NCBI GenBank assembly: GCA_964512305.1
Contig: CAZEIW010000001.1
Coordinates: 1 to 37,750, forward strand
DNA from: CAZEIW01 sp964512305
GTDB taxonomy: Bacteria; Pseudomonadota; Gammaproteobacteria; Burkholderiales; Burkholderiaceae_F
Reading direction: 5' to 3'
DNA: 37,750 nt
The notes beneath the pieces were generated by a model. That model made no database searches and had not been told where the DNA came from. It saw only the letters and a list, made by a program, of their open reading frames with translations. How positions within the stretch are numbered: the first letter of the stretch is position 1; each line of letters opens with the position of its first letter. Shown piece by piece: positions 27,146 to 34,554 of this stretch. A program made the position numbers and the translations under genes.

Positions 27146-28009
27146 ATGTCCGACAAGGTCGTCATCACCTGCGCCCTGACCGGCGTGCTCACGGATCCGG
27201 CGCGGCACCACGTGCCCGTCACGCCGGAGCAGATGGCGCGAGAAGCGAAGGCCGCGTACGACGAGGGCGCCAGCGTGATGCATGTCCACATCCGCGACCA
27301 GCGGCCCGGGCGCGGCCATCTGCCGAGCTGGGACCCGGACGTGTCGGCGCAGGTGCAAAACGCGATCCGGGGGGCCTGCCCGGGCGTGATCGTCAACCAC
27401 ACGACGGGCGTCGTCGGGCCCGACTACGGGATGGCGGTCGAATGCGTGCGCCGGACCCGCCCCGAGATCGCCGCCTGCAACGCCGGTTCGCTCAACTACC
27501 TGAAGCTCAAGGCCGACGGCTCCTGGGCGTGGAAGCCGATGATCTTCGACAATCCGCCCGAGAAGGTGAAGGATTTCGTCGACGCGATGAACGAGGTCGG
27601 CTGCCGGCCCGAGTTCGAATGCTTCGACGTCGGCATCGTGCGCTGCGTAGGGATGTACCAGCGTGCCGGCATCTATCGCGGGCCGCTCGACTACAACTTC
27701 GTGATGGGTGTCGAATCGGGCATGCCGGCCGATCCGGACCTGCTGCCGATCCTGCGCAGGCTGATCGTGCCGGGGTCGAGCTGGCAGGTCACCGCGATCG
27801 GGCGCTCGGAGGTCTGGCCGCTGCACCGCCGGTGCGCGGAGCTCGGCGGGCACCTGCGGACCGGCCTGGAGGATACGTTCTACCTCCCCGACGGCGAGAA
27901 GGTCGCCTCGAACGGACACCTGATTGCACGCATCGCCGCCTATGCGCGCGAGGCGGGACGAGCCATCGCAACGCCAGCCGAGGCGCGGGAGCTGTTGCAG
28001 CTTCGCTAG
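27146..28009 (+). CDS. BKACE family (DUF849) beta-keto acid cleavage enzyme
   Basis: This is a 287-residue TIM-barrel enzyme of the 3-keto-5-aminohexanoate cleavage (Kce) family. Family members use a metal ion to split a beta-keto acid with acetyl-CoA, giving acetoacetate and a shorter acyl-CoA. The metal-binding pair is His46 and His48 in MHVHIRD, exactly where Kce has them; Glu242 in RTGLED matches the third ligand. The substrate group cannot be assigned from sequence. GGAG lies about 9 bases before the ATG. It is the last gene of the carboxylase / dehydrogenase cluster and shares the overlapping CTAG stop with the convergent GGDEF-EAL gene. The link of such an enzyme to a biotin acyl-CoA carboxylase is uncommon in my knowledge. 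Confidence 0.93.
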   Translation: MSDKVVITCALTGVLTDPARHHVPVTPEQMAREAKAAYDEGASVMHVHIRDQRPGRGHLPSWDPDVSAQVQNAIRGACPGVIVNHTTGVVGPDYGMAVECVRRTRPEIAACNAGSLNYLKLKADGSWAWKPMIFDNPPEKVKDFVDAMNEVGCRPEFECFDVGIVRCVGMYQRAGIYRGPLDYNFVMGVESGMPADPDLLPILRRLIVPGSSWQVTAIGRSEVWPLHRRCAELGGHLRTGLEDTFYLPDGEKVASNGHLIARIAAYAREAGRAIATPAEARELLQLR

Positions 28010-31000
28010 GAGAGCGGCTTCCCCAGCCAGTGGCTGGTCAGGTAGGGGTCCGATCCCGTCTCGACCGCTTGCGACCGCGCGTCGAATTCATCGATCGGCA
28101 CCGGGCGGCCGAACAGGTAGCCCTGGAATTCCTCGCAGCCCAGGCTCAGAAGAAGCTGCCGCTGCTGCTCGGTTTCGACGCCTTCGGCAATCACCTTGAG
28201 CTTCATGCTCTTCGCCATCGCGATGATGGTCTGGACGATGGCGAGGTCGCTGGCATCGCTGGCGATGTCGCGCACGAAGGACTCGTCGATCTTGAGCTGA
28301 TGCAGGGGCAGCCGCTTCAGGTACCGCAACGAGGAATAGCCGGTGCCGAAGTCGTCGAGGGAGAAGCGAACGCCGACCTGCCTCAGCGCGTTCATCGTGG
28401 CGATCGTGTCTTCGACGTCCTCCAGCAACAGGCTCTCGGTCAGCTCCAGCGTGAGCAGTTCGGGGTTGATCTCGTAGCGCCGCACGCAGTCGCGCACCGC
28501 CTCGACGAAGCCGCCGCCGTGGAACTGCCGGGCGCTGACGTTCACGCACAGGACCAGCTCCCGGGTCCGCGCGTCCTTCGCCCAGGCCTGCAGCCGGGCG
28601 CACGCGGTCGCAAGCACCCATTGCCCGATCGGGACGATGAGATCGGTGCGCTCCGCCAGCGGTATGAACTGCGCGGGCGGCACGCGGCCCCGCACCGGGT
28701 GCATCCAGCGGATCAGCGCCTCGGCGCCGAACGCACGGCCCAGCCGGTCGACCTGGACCTGGTAGTGCAGCTCGAACTGCGCTTTCTTCAGCGCCTGGTG
28801 CAGCTCGCCTTCGAGCGCCGCCTGGGCGTTGATGGCTTCCTGCATCTTCGGGTCGAAGAACCGGATGCGGTTGCGGCCGGCTTTTTTCGCCTGGTACATC
28901 GCGATGTCGGCCTGCTTGACCAGGTCGACGTCGGGGTCCTCGCGGCTGTTGAAGATCGTCGCGCCGATGCTGCCCGTGCAGTGATGTTCGTGCGACAGCA
29001 GCTTGTACGGCGGACGCAGGGCGGCGAGGATCTTGCCGCACACCCGCTCGGTCTGCTTCGCTGCCTCGACGATCTCTTCGCTCAGGCCTTCCAGGATCAC
29101 GACGAATTCGTCGCCGCCCATGCGTGCGATGGTGTCGCCTTCACGCACGCAGGATCTCAGCCTGGCGGCGACATGCCGGAGCAGGGCGTCCCCGATCGAA
29201 TGCCCGCGCGTGTCGTTGAGCGACTTGAAGTCGTCGAGATCGATGTAAACCAGCGCCCCATGCCTGCCGGTCCGCCTGCTCGCCGCCATCGCCAGGCGCA
29301 GCCGGTCCTGCAGCAGGCGCCGGTTCGGCAACTCGGTCAGATAGTCGTAGAACGCCAGGTGCCGGATCTTCTCTTCCGAGGCCTTGCGGTGGGTGATGTC
29401 GATCAGGTACGCGATCGTCAGCGCGCCTTCCTTGAGCTCCAGCCGCTTGGCCGAGATGAACACCGGGAACCGCGACCCGTCCATGCGCTGTCCGGTCGTC
29501 TCGAACCCCGATTCGACCGGGCCCGCGCGCGCGGGCCGGCCGATCCGGTCCTCCAGCTCGGGGCGGCATTGCGGCGCGACCTGGTCGAGCAGCGGCCGGC
29601 CGCGGACTTCCTCGGCGCTCGCGTAGCCGAAGGTCTGCAGGTAGACGGCGTTGACGTCGATCATCAGGCCGTCGCGCACGAACGCCACGCTGATCGGCGA
29701 CTGCTCGATGACGGCGCGCAGGCGCATCTCGCTCTCGCGCAGCGACTCCTCGGCGCGCTTGCGCGCGGTGATGTCGCGCGACGAGTTGAAAATGACCGTG
29801 CCGCCGTCGAACTCGATCGGGTACCCGCTGACCTCGACGTCGAACACCGTGCCGTCCTTGCGGCGGTGGCGGCTTTCGAACTGGGACCTCTCCCGATGCG
29901 CGATCTGACGGCGAAGCGCCTCGGCCAGCTCGCCGCCGGTCAGTCCGGCGTCCCACCGGGACACGTTCATCCCGAGCATCTCCTCGCGAGCGTAGCCGAG
30001 CATCCCGCAGAAGGAGTCGCTTGCCTCGAGCAGGTTGCCGGCGGCGTCGAGGATGTGGACGCCGTCGCTGGCATTGCGAAGGAAGGCGCGGTTCTTCTCG
30101 CTTTCGCGCTTGAGCACCGCCCGCGCCTTCTCGTGCTCGGCGCGCGAGCGCAGGGTCCGGATGCCGAAAGCGAGGTCTCGCGCCAGCTGCTCGAGCAGCT
30201 GCACTTCGTCGACACCGAACGCGAAGGGCGCGCGCGAGTAGATCGCGACCGCGCCGAGGACCGCGTCGTCGGCCGCGAGCGGCAGCGCGATGCACGACTG
30301 GTAGCCTCGGAGGCGGGCGGCGTGGCGCCACGGCCGGGTCGTCGGATTGCTGTCGAAATCCTGGATGGCGACGGTTGCGCCGGTCCGGATCGCGGTGCCC
30401 ACCGGCCCCTGGCCCCTTTGGTTGTCGTGCCAGCTGACGTTCACCGAGTCCAGGTATCCGTCGTCGTGTCCCGATCGGGCGACCGGCAGCACGGTCCTGG
30501 CCGCGTCGTGCTGCGCGAAGCCGACCCAGGCCATCGCGTAGCCGCCGACCTCGACGGCGAGCTTGCAGATCTGCTCGAGAAGCTCGGGCTCGCTGTCGGC
30601 CCGCACCAGCAGCGAGGCGCACTGGCTGAGGAGCTTGAAGGCGCGGCTCAGGATGCCCTCGTTCTCCTCGGCGAGCTTGCGCTTCGTCACGTCCATGCTC
30701 GTGCCGGCCATCCGCAGCGCGCGCCCGGCGCGGTTTCTCTCGACCACGGTGCCGCGGCAGGCGAGCCAGATCCATTGCCCGTCCTTGCGGCGCATCCGGT
30801 ATTCGATTTCCAACCCGGGTGATCCCGCCTTCAGGTGTGCGCGGAAAGTCGACAGGACGCGCTGTGCGTCGTCCGGGTGCAGCATCGATTCGAAGGTCGC
30901 GGCGTCGGCGTCGATCTCCCCGGGGGCGTAGCCGAGCATGGCGACCAGGCGCGGGTTGCCGATGAACCGCCCGCTGGCCACGTCGAGATCCCACATGCCG

Positions 31001-31110
31001 AGGCTGGCGCCGTCCAGCGCAAACTCCATGCGCCGCAGACGCGCCTCCACGACATCGCTCGGTCCCGGGGCTTCAACGCCTCGAGGACGATCGACTCTGA
31101 CGGCACGCAT
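28006..31110 (-). CDS. PAS-GAF-PAS-PAS-GGDEF-EAL protein
   Basis: This is a 1034-residue soluble cyclic-di-GMP enzyme with no transmembrane segment. PAS 1 is about 25-147, GAF 150-320, PAS 2 330-455 and PAS 3 456-577. GGDEF is 580-755 with an intact active site (MGGDEF, 664-669). EAL is 765-1015 with E797-A798-L799 in GAEALIRW, DDFGTGYSS (919-927) and KIDESF. Both catalytic motifs are complete, so it can be bifunctional, with the three PAS domains and GAF domain as input. The ATG at 31110 (GGAG about 9-10 bases upstream) is preferred to the longer frame start at 31275, whose first 55 residues are low-complexity. Its stop (28006-28008) overlaps that of the convergent BKACE gene. Confidence 0.92.
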   Translation of the reverse strand: MRAVRVDRPRGVEAPGPSDVVEARLRRMEFALDGASLGMWDLDVASGRFIGNPRLVAMLGYAPGEIDADAATFESMLHPDDAQRVLSTFRAHLKAGSPGLEIEYRMRRKDGQWIWLACRGTVVERNRAGRALRMAGTSMDVTKRKLAEENEGILSRAFKLLSQCASLLVRADSEPELLEQICKLAVEVGGYAMAWVGFAQHDAARTVLPVARSGHDDGYLDSVNVSWHDNQRGQGPVGTAIRTGATVAIQDFDSNPTTRPWRHAARLRGYQSCIALPLAADDAVLGAVAIYSRAPFAFGVDEVQLLEQLARDLAFGIRTLRSRAEHEKARAVLKRESEKNRAFLRNASDGVHILDAAGNLLEASDSFCGMLGYAREEMLGMNVSRWDAGLTGGELAEALRRQIAHRERSQFESRHRRKDGTVFDVEVSGYPIEFDGGTVIFNSSRDITARKRAEESLRESEMRLRAVIEQSPISVAFVRDGLMIDVNAVYLQTFGYASAEEVRGRPLLDQVAPQCRPELEDRIGRPARAGPVESGFETTGQRMDGSRFPVFISAKRLELKEGALTIAYLIDITHRKASEEKIRHLAFYDYLTELPNRRLLQDRLRLAMAASRRTGRHGALVYIDLDDFKSLNDTRGHSIGDALLRHVAARLRSCVREGDTIARMGGDEFVVILEGLSEEIVEAAKQTERVCGKILAALRPPYKLLSHEHHCTGSIGATIFNSREDPDVDLVKQADIAMYQAKKAGRNRIRFFDPKMQEAINAQAALEGELHQALKKAQFELHYQVQVDRLGRAFGAEALIRWMHPVRGRVPPAQFIPLAERTDLIVPIGQWVLATACARLQAWAKDARTRELVLCVNVSARQFHGGGFVEAVRDCVRRYEINPELLTLELTESLLLEDVEDTIATMNALRQVGVRFSLDDFGTGYSSLRYLKRLPLHQLKIDESFVRDIASDASDLAIVQTIIAMAKSMKLKVIAEGVETEQQRQLLLSLGCEEFQGYLFGRPVPIDEFDARSQAVETGSDPYLTSHWLGKPLS

Positions 31111-31204
31111 CACGCAGGTCTCCGGGCGCACGTTTTCGGTCGAAGCGCGAAAGTGGCTTTGACGCCGCCAATGATCCGGATTCGCGACGGCCGGGCAGGC
31201 GGGA

Positions 31205-31231
31205 TGAGAAGCGCAAAGGACGCGCTTCTCA
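31205..31231. repeat. 10-bp hairpin between GGDEF-EAL and lysR genes
   Basis: TGAGAAGCGC (31205-31214), loop AAAGGAC, GCGCTTCTCA (31222-31231). It lies between two minus-strand genes, 95 bp before the GGDEF-EAL ATG and 133 bp after the lysR stop. No T-run follows on the minus strand. The rest of the 253-bp gap (31111-31363) shows no gene. Confidence 0.45.
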
Positions 31232-31363
31232 CGCGTTCGGTCGTGCGAGCCTCCGCGCGCCGGGGCGCGGCTCACGGCGAACGAATCTCATTCCTCGGCG
31301 CCGCCTTGCCGCGCGAATCGCGAGTAGTTTCTCTTGCGCCCGGCAGAAGCGATTTGCCGCGCG

Positions 31364-32311
31364 TCAAGAAGCGACGGCAGCCGGCGGCTCGGCTTCCGCC
31401 GCCTGCGCTGCCTTCTCGCGACAGGTGCGCGCGACCTGTTCGCGGATGATCTCGGCCAGGCGCAGCGCCCCAGGACCCGCGTAGTCGCGGTCGGCGAACA
31501 CCAGGTAGAGCTCCGCGGACCGCCTCGCACCTTCGCGCAGCGGCAGCGGCCTGAGCTGACCGCGCTCCAGCTCCTCGCGGATCGTCTCCTCGGGGAACCA
31601 CGCGAAGCCCAGCCCCATGCAGGCGGCGTGGATCGACGTCGCCTTGTGGCTGACCGTCCAGATCTGCTCCGCGCCCACCCAGCTGCCGCTGCGCCGCTGG
31701 CTGCCGGTGTCGCGGATCACGAGGTGCCGATGCTTGCGCAGGTCCTGCAGCGTCAGCTCGCGGCCGAGGCGGTGCAACGGATGGTTAGGGTGGGCCGCGG
31801 CGACGAAGCTCGCCTGCATCAGCGCATCGCCGGCGAACCCCTGCGGGATCTGCGAGCCGATCGCCAGGTCGATCTTGCGCTCGAGCAGCATCTCCTCGGT
31901 GCCGCTGAGCACGGTTTCGTACAGCTCGATGCGCGTCTGCGGCTGTTCGTCGGCGAAGCGGGCGAAGCACTGCAGCAGCAGCCAGGTCGGGAAGATGATC
32001 TCGACCGCCAGGCGCAGTTCGGGCTCCCAGCCGGCCGCCAGCGTGCCGGCCGCGTCTTCGAGGGAACCGGCTTCGTCGAGCAGGGCCCTGGCCCGCCGGT
32101 ACAGCACGTGCCCGGTTGGCGTCAGGTGGGCCTTGCGGCCGATCACCTCGAACACCTTGACCCCGAGCAGTGCCTCCAGCTTCTGCACGGCATAGGTGAC
32201 CGCCGACTGGCTCTTGTGGAGGGCTTCGGCGGCCTGGGCGTAGCCGCCCGCATCCACCACTGCCAGCAGCGCCCGCCACTGGTCCAGGCTGATCCGGGGG
32301 TTGTGGCTCAT
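31364..32311 (-). CDS. LysR family transcriptional regulator
   Basis: This is a 315-residue regulator with an N-terminal winged helix-turn-helix (about 9-67: WRALLAVVDAGGYAQAAEAL, then SQSAVTYAVQKLE) and a periplasmic-binding-protein-like effector domain (about 95-300). The C-terminal tail is Ala/Glu-rich and not conserved. It is divergent from azoR. The 142-bp gap between them contains a LysR-type T-N11-A site. In this layout LysR proteins usually repress themselves and activate the divergent gene when the inducer binds. Quinones, azo dyes or reactive electrophiles would fit the target genes, but this is inference. No clear ribosome-binding site precedes the ATG at 32309-32311. Confidence 0.93.
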   Translation of the reverse strand: MSHNPRISLDQWRALLAVVDAGGYAQAAEALHKSQSAVTYAVQKLEALLGVKVFEVIGRKAHLTPTGHVLYRRARALLDEAGSLEDAAGTLAAGWEPELRLAVEIIFPTWLLLQCFARFADEQPQTRIELYETVLSGTEEMLLERKIDLAIGSQIPQGFAGDALMQASFVAAAHPNHPLHRLGRELTLQDLRKHRHLVIRDTGSQRRSGSWVGAEQIWTVSHKATSIHAACMGLGFAWFPEETIREELERGQLRPLPLREGARRSAELYLVFADRDYAGPGALRLAEIIREQVARTCREKAAQAAEAEPPAAVAS

Positions 32312-32318
32312 CGATCCG

Positions 32319-32349
32319 ATCTGTCCAATGATCTATCCAATTATTAGAT
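32319..32349. promoter_or_regulatory. Probable LysR-type operator in the lysR-azoR gap
   Basis: ATCTA-N9-TAGAT (32331-32349) is a palindrome holding a T-N11-A core, the LysR consensus. The left half is repeated just before it: ATCTGTCCAAT (32319-32329) and ATCTATCCAAT (32331-32341), a 12-bp period. Two sites on the same face of the helix fit the recognition/activation pair of LysR promoters. The gap is AT-rich. A weak azoR promoter, TTGTTC (32366-32371) with TCAATA (32388-32393), is possible. Confidence 0.5.
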
Positions 32350-32453
32350 AAATAGACGCCAAATTTTGTTCTTTTTTATCAGTGGAATCAATAGTCAAAT
32401 GGCGACAGCTCGGAATTGAGACGTTCCTACAACCCCATCAGAAAGTTCTGATC

Positions 32454-33056
32454 ATGACAACCCTCCTTCAGATCAATAGCAGCATTCACAACGGCAGCGG
32501 CCAGTCGAGCCGCCTGGCCGAACGCTTCGTTGCGGCTTTCCGCGAGCGCAACCCGAACGCCCGCTTCGTCAAGCGCGACCTGGCTGCCGAAGCCGTGCCG
32601 CACCTGACCGCGGAGCGTTTCGGCGCGTTCACCGCCAAGCCCGAACAGGTGAGCCCGGCCCAGCAGGCGGTGCTCGCCTACTCCGACGCGCTCATCGACG
32701 AACTCAAGCGCGCCGACGTGATCGTCCTCGGGCTGCCGATGTACAACTTCGGCGTGCCGTCGCAGCTGAAGGCGTATTTCGACCACATCGCCCGCGCTGG
32801 TGTCACGTTCCGCTACACGGCCAGCGGCCCGGAAGGTCTGCTCACTGGCAAGAAGGTCTACGTGTTCGCGGCTCGTGGCGGCCAGTATGCTGGCACGGCC
32901 CTCGATACGCAGACCGGTTACGTGCGCGACTTCTTGCGCTTCCTCGGCATGACGGACGTCGAATTCGTGTACGCCGAAGGCTTGGCCATGGGACCGGAAA
33001 CGCGCGACGCCAGCCTGGGCAAAGCGGCGGAGCAGGCCCTGCGACTGGCTGCCTGA
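32454..33056 (+). CDS. azoR: FMN-dependent NADH-azoreductase
   Basis: This is a 200-residue flavodoxin-fold azoreductase/quinone reductase: it reduces azo bonds and quinones by two-electron transfer from NAD(P)H. Seen: INSSIHNGSGQSSRL at 7-21 (FMN phosphate loop), LPMYNFGVPSQLKAYFDHI (near 98-116, FMN ring and substrate pocket) and the AARGGQY segment near 141. The length matches E. coli AzoR (about 200). The ATG at 32454 gives the standard MTTLLQINSS N-terminus; the open frame to 32382 lies in the AT-rich promoter region. It leads an azoR-doxX-pirin run, probably one operon, divergent from lysR. Known roles of AzoR in thiol/electrophile stress fit a redox-defence function. Confidence 0.94.
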   Translation: MTTLLQINSSIHNGSGQSSRLAERFVAAFRERNPNARFVKRDLAAEAVPHLTAERFGAFTAKPEQVSPAQQAVLAYSDALIDELKRADVIVLGLPMYNFGVPSQLKAYFDHIARAGVTFRYTASGPEGLLTGKKVYVFAARGGQYAGTALDTQTGYVRDFLRFLGMTDVEFVYAEGLAMGPETRDASLGKAAEQALRLAA

Positions 33057-33093
33057 GCAGCCGGCTCCGAAAAACCTCACTGGGGAAAACCAA

Positions 33094-33495
33094 ATGAACA
33101 AGTTCTTCGAATCGATCTCGCCCTATGCAGCTCTGGCCGGCCGCATCCTGATCGCGGTGATGTTCGTGCTGGCCGGCTGGAGCAAGATCGGCGGCTACGC
33201 CGGCACTCAGGGCTACATGCAGTCCCACGGGGTCCCTGGCGCGCTGCTGCCGCTTGTGATCCTGCTCGAGCTGGGCGGCGGCCTGGCCATCATCGCCGGC
33301 CTGTTCACGCGGCCGATCGCGTTGCTGCTGGCCGGCTTCTGCATTCTCACCGGGCTCCTGTTCCACGCGGGCTCGCCCGACCAGGCTCAGCAGATCAATT
33401 TCATGAAGAACCTCGGTTTGGCGGGCGGCTTCCTGTTCCTGGTCGCCTACGGTGCCGGGCGGTTGAGCGTCGACCACGCATTGAAACGCGCGTGA
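33094..33495 (+). CDS. DoxX family membrane protein
   Basis: This is a 133-residue inner-membrane protein with four hydrophobic helices (about 11-27, 49-66, 73-90 and 105-121). It shows the family pattern GRILIAVMFVLAGWSKI (17-33) and LLELGGGLAIIAGL (57-70). DoxX proteins occur in redox clusters, and a biochemical role is known for only a few, such as the thiosulphate:quinone oxidoreductase partner. A GGGGA sequence precedes the ATG. It lies 37 bp after azoR. Its function may be membrane redox coupling, and nothing in the sequence is more specific. Confidence 0.9.
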   Translation: MNKFFESISPYAALAGRILIAVMFVLAGWSKIGGYAGTQGYMQSHGVPGALLPLVILLELGGGLAIIAGLFTRPIALLLAGFCILTGLLFHAGSPDQAQQINFMKNLGLAGGFLFLVAYGAGRLSVDHALKRA

Positions 33496-33518
33496 AAGCA
33501 CGCATCTAGCGGATCTGC

Positions 33519-33540
33519 CCCGCCGGCCGTTGCCGGCGGG
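33519..33540. repeat. Hairpin in the doxX-pirin gap
   Basis: CCCGCCGGC (33519-33527), loop CGTT, GCCGGCGGG (33532-33540), a perfect 9-bp GC stem 19 bp before the pirin ATG. No T-run follows. It may attenuate or stabilise the mRNA between the two genes. Confidence 0.45.
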
Positions 33541-33559
33541 TGACCTCCGGAGGGTAGTG

Positions 33560-34426
33560 ATGAGCTCCAATGCCCCACGCACGCTGATCCACGTCATCGA
33601 GTCGGTGCCGGCGTCCGACGGCGCCGGTGTCAAGCTGCGCCGCAGCCTCGGCAGCCAGCGCGGCATGCACGTCGACCCGTTCCTGATGCTCGACGAGTTC
33701 TTCTCCGACAACCCGGACGACTACCTCGCCGGCTTTCCCGCGCACCCGCATCGCGGCTTCGAGACCGTCACGTACATGCTCGACGGCCACATGCGGCATG
33801 AGGATCACCTCGGAAACCGCGGCGACCTCGGTCCCGGCAGCGTGCAGTGGATGACTGCCGGGCGCGGCATCATCCATTCCGAGATGCCGCAGCAGACCGA
33901 GGGCCGGATGCGTGGCTTCCAGCTGTGGATCAATCTGCCGTCGAAGGAGAAGATGAAGCCGGCAGGCTATCGCGACATCGCGGCGGCCGAGATCCCGGTC
34001 GTGCAATCGCCCGGCGGGGGCAGGGTGAAGGTCATCGCCGGAACCTTCGGCGACGTATCGGGCCCGATCAACGGGGGTGCAAAGCTGTCGACGGACCCGC
34101 TCTATCTCGACGTGCATCTTCCGCCCGGCGGCGAATTCGACACCCGCCTCACGCCCGGCCACAACGCGTTCCTGTATGCCTACGACGGCAGCGCCGAGAT
34201 CGGCCCTGCCGGCCAGGCAAAGACCTTGCCCCACCGCTCGGCGGGCGTGCTGTCCGATGGTGCGGAGTTGCACGTGAAGGCGGGCGCTCAAGGCGCGCGC
34301 TTCCTGGTGCTCGCAGCCAGGCCGCTGCGCGAACCGGTCGTGCAGTACGGCCCCTTCGTGATGAACACGCGGGAGGAGATCGAGCAGGCGCTCGCCGACT
34401 ATCGCGACGGCCGCCTGGCCGCCTGA
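33560..34426 (+). CDS. Pirin family protein
   Basis: This is a 288-residue double-cupin protein. The metal-binding N-terminal cupin has HPHRGFETVTYM (His64 and His66 region) and GRGIIHSEMP, which match the iron-binding pattern of pirins such as YhhW (a quercetin 2,3-dioxygenase in vitro). The C-terminal cupin is less conserved, as usual. CGGAGGG (33548-33554) with 5-base spacing picks the ATG at 33560; the frame upstream to 33530 runs through the hairpin. It closes the azoR-doxX-pirin operon. Pirins are commonly linked to oxidative or quinone stress, which fits azoR. Confidence 0.93.
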   Translation: MSSNAPRTLIHVIESVPASDGAGVKLRRSLGSQRGMHVDPFLMLDEFFSDNPDDYLAGFPAHPHRGFETVTYMLDGHMRHEDHLGNRGDLGPGSVQWMTAGRGIIHSEMPQQTEGRMRGFQLWINLPSKEKMKPAGYRDIAAAEIPVVQSPGGGRVKVIAGTFGDVSGPINGGAKLSTDPLYLDVHLPPGGEFDTRLTPGHNAFLYAYDGSAEIGPAGQAKTLPHRSAGVLSDGAELHVKAGAQGARFLVLAARPLREPVVQYGPFVMNTREEIEQALADYRDGRLAA

Positions 34427-34437
34427 CACCTCTGACT

Positions 34438-34536
34438 CCCCTCTCCCGCTTGCGGGAGAGGGGCCGGGGGTGAGGGCAGCTGCCGAAGCTCCGCTGCCTA
34501 CCCTCACCCTGACCCTCTCCCGCAAGCGGGAGAGGG
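34438..34536. repeat. REP-like palindromic elements, copies 3 and 4 as an inverted pair
   Basis: Copy 3: CCCCTCTCCCGC (34438-34449), TT, GCGGGAGAGGGG (34452-34463), then CCGGGGGTGAGGG. Copy 4: CCCTCACCC (34501-34509), then CCCTCTCCCGC (34513-34523), AA, GCGGGAGAGGG (34526-34536). The GGGTGAGGG tails (34468-34476 and 34501-34509) face each other, so the pair forms one larger inverted repeat, like a BIME. It lies between the convergent pirin and metY genes and may act as a two-way transcription end. Confidence 0.75.
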
Positions 34537-34554
34537 GACTATGAGGTAGCCGAA

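Noticed and set aside
27442..30822. Very long plus-strand open frame (about 1126 codons) over the BKACE and GGDEF-EAL genes
   Set aside because: It is antisense to most of a well-conserved GGDEF-EAL gene and shows no family signature; high third-position GC keeps such frames open by chance.
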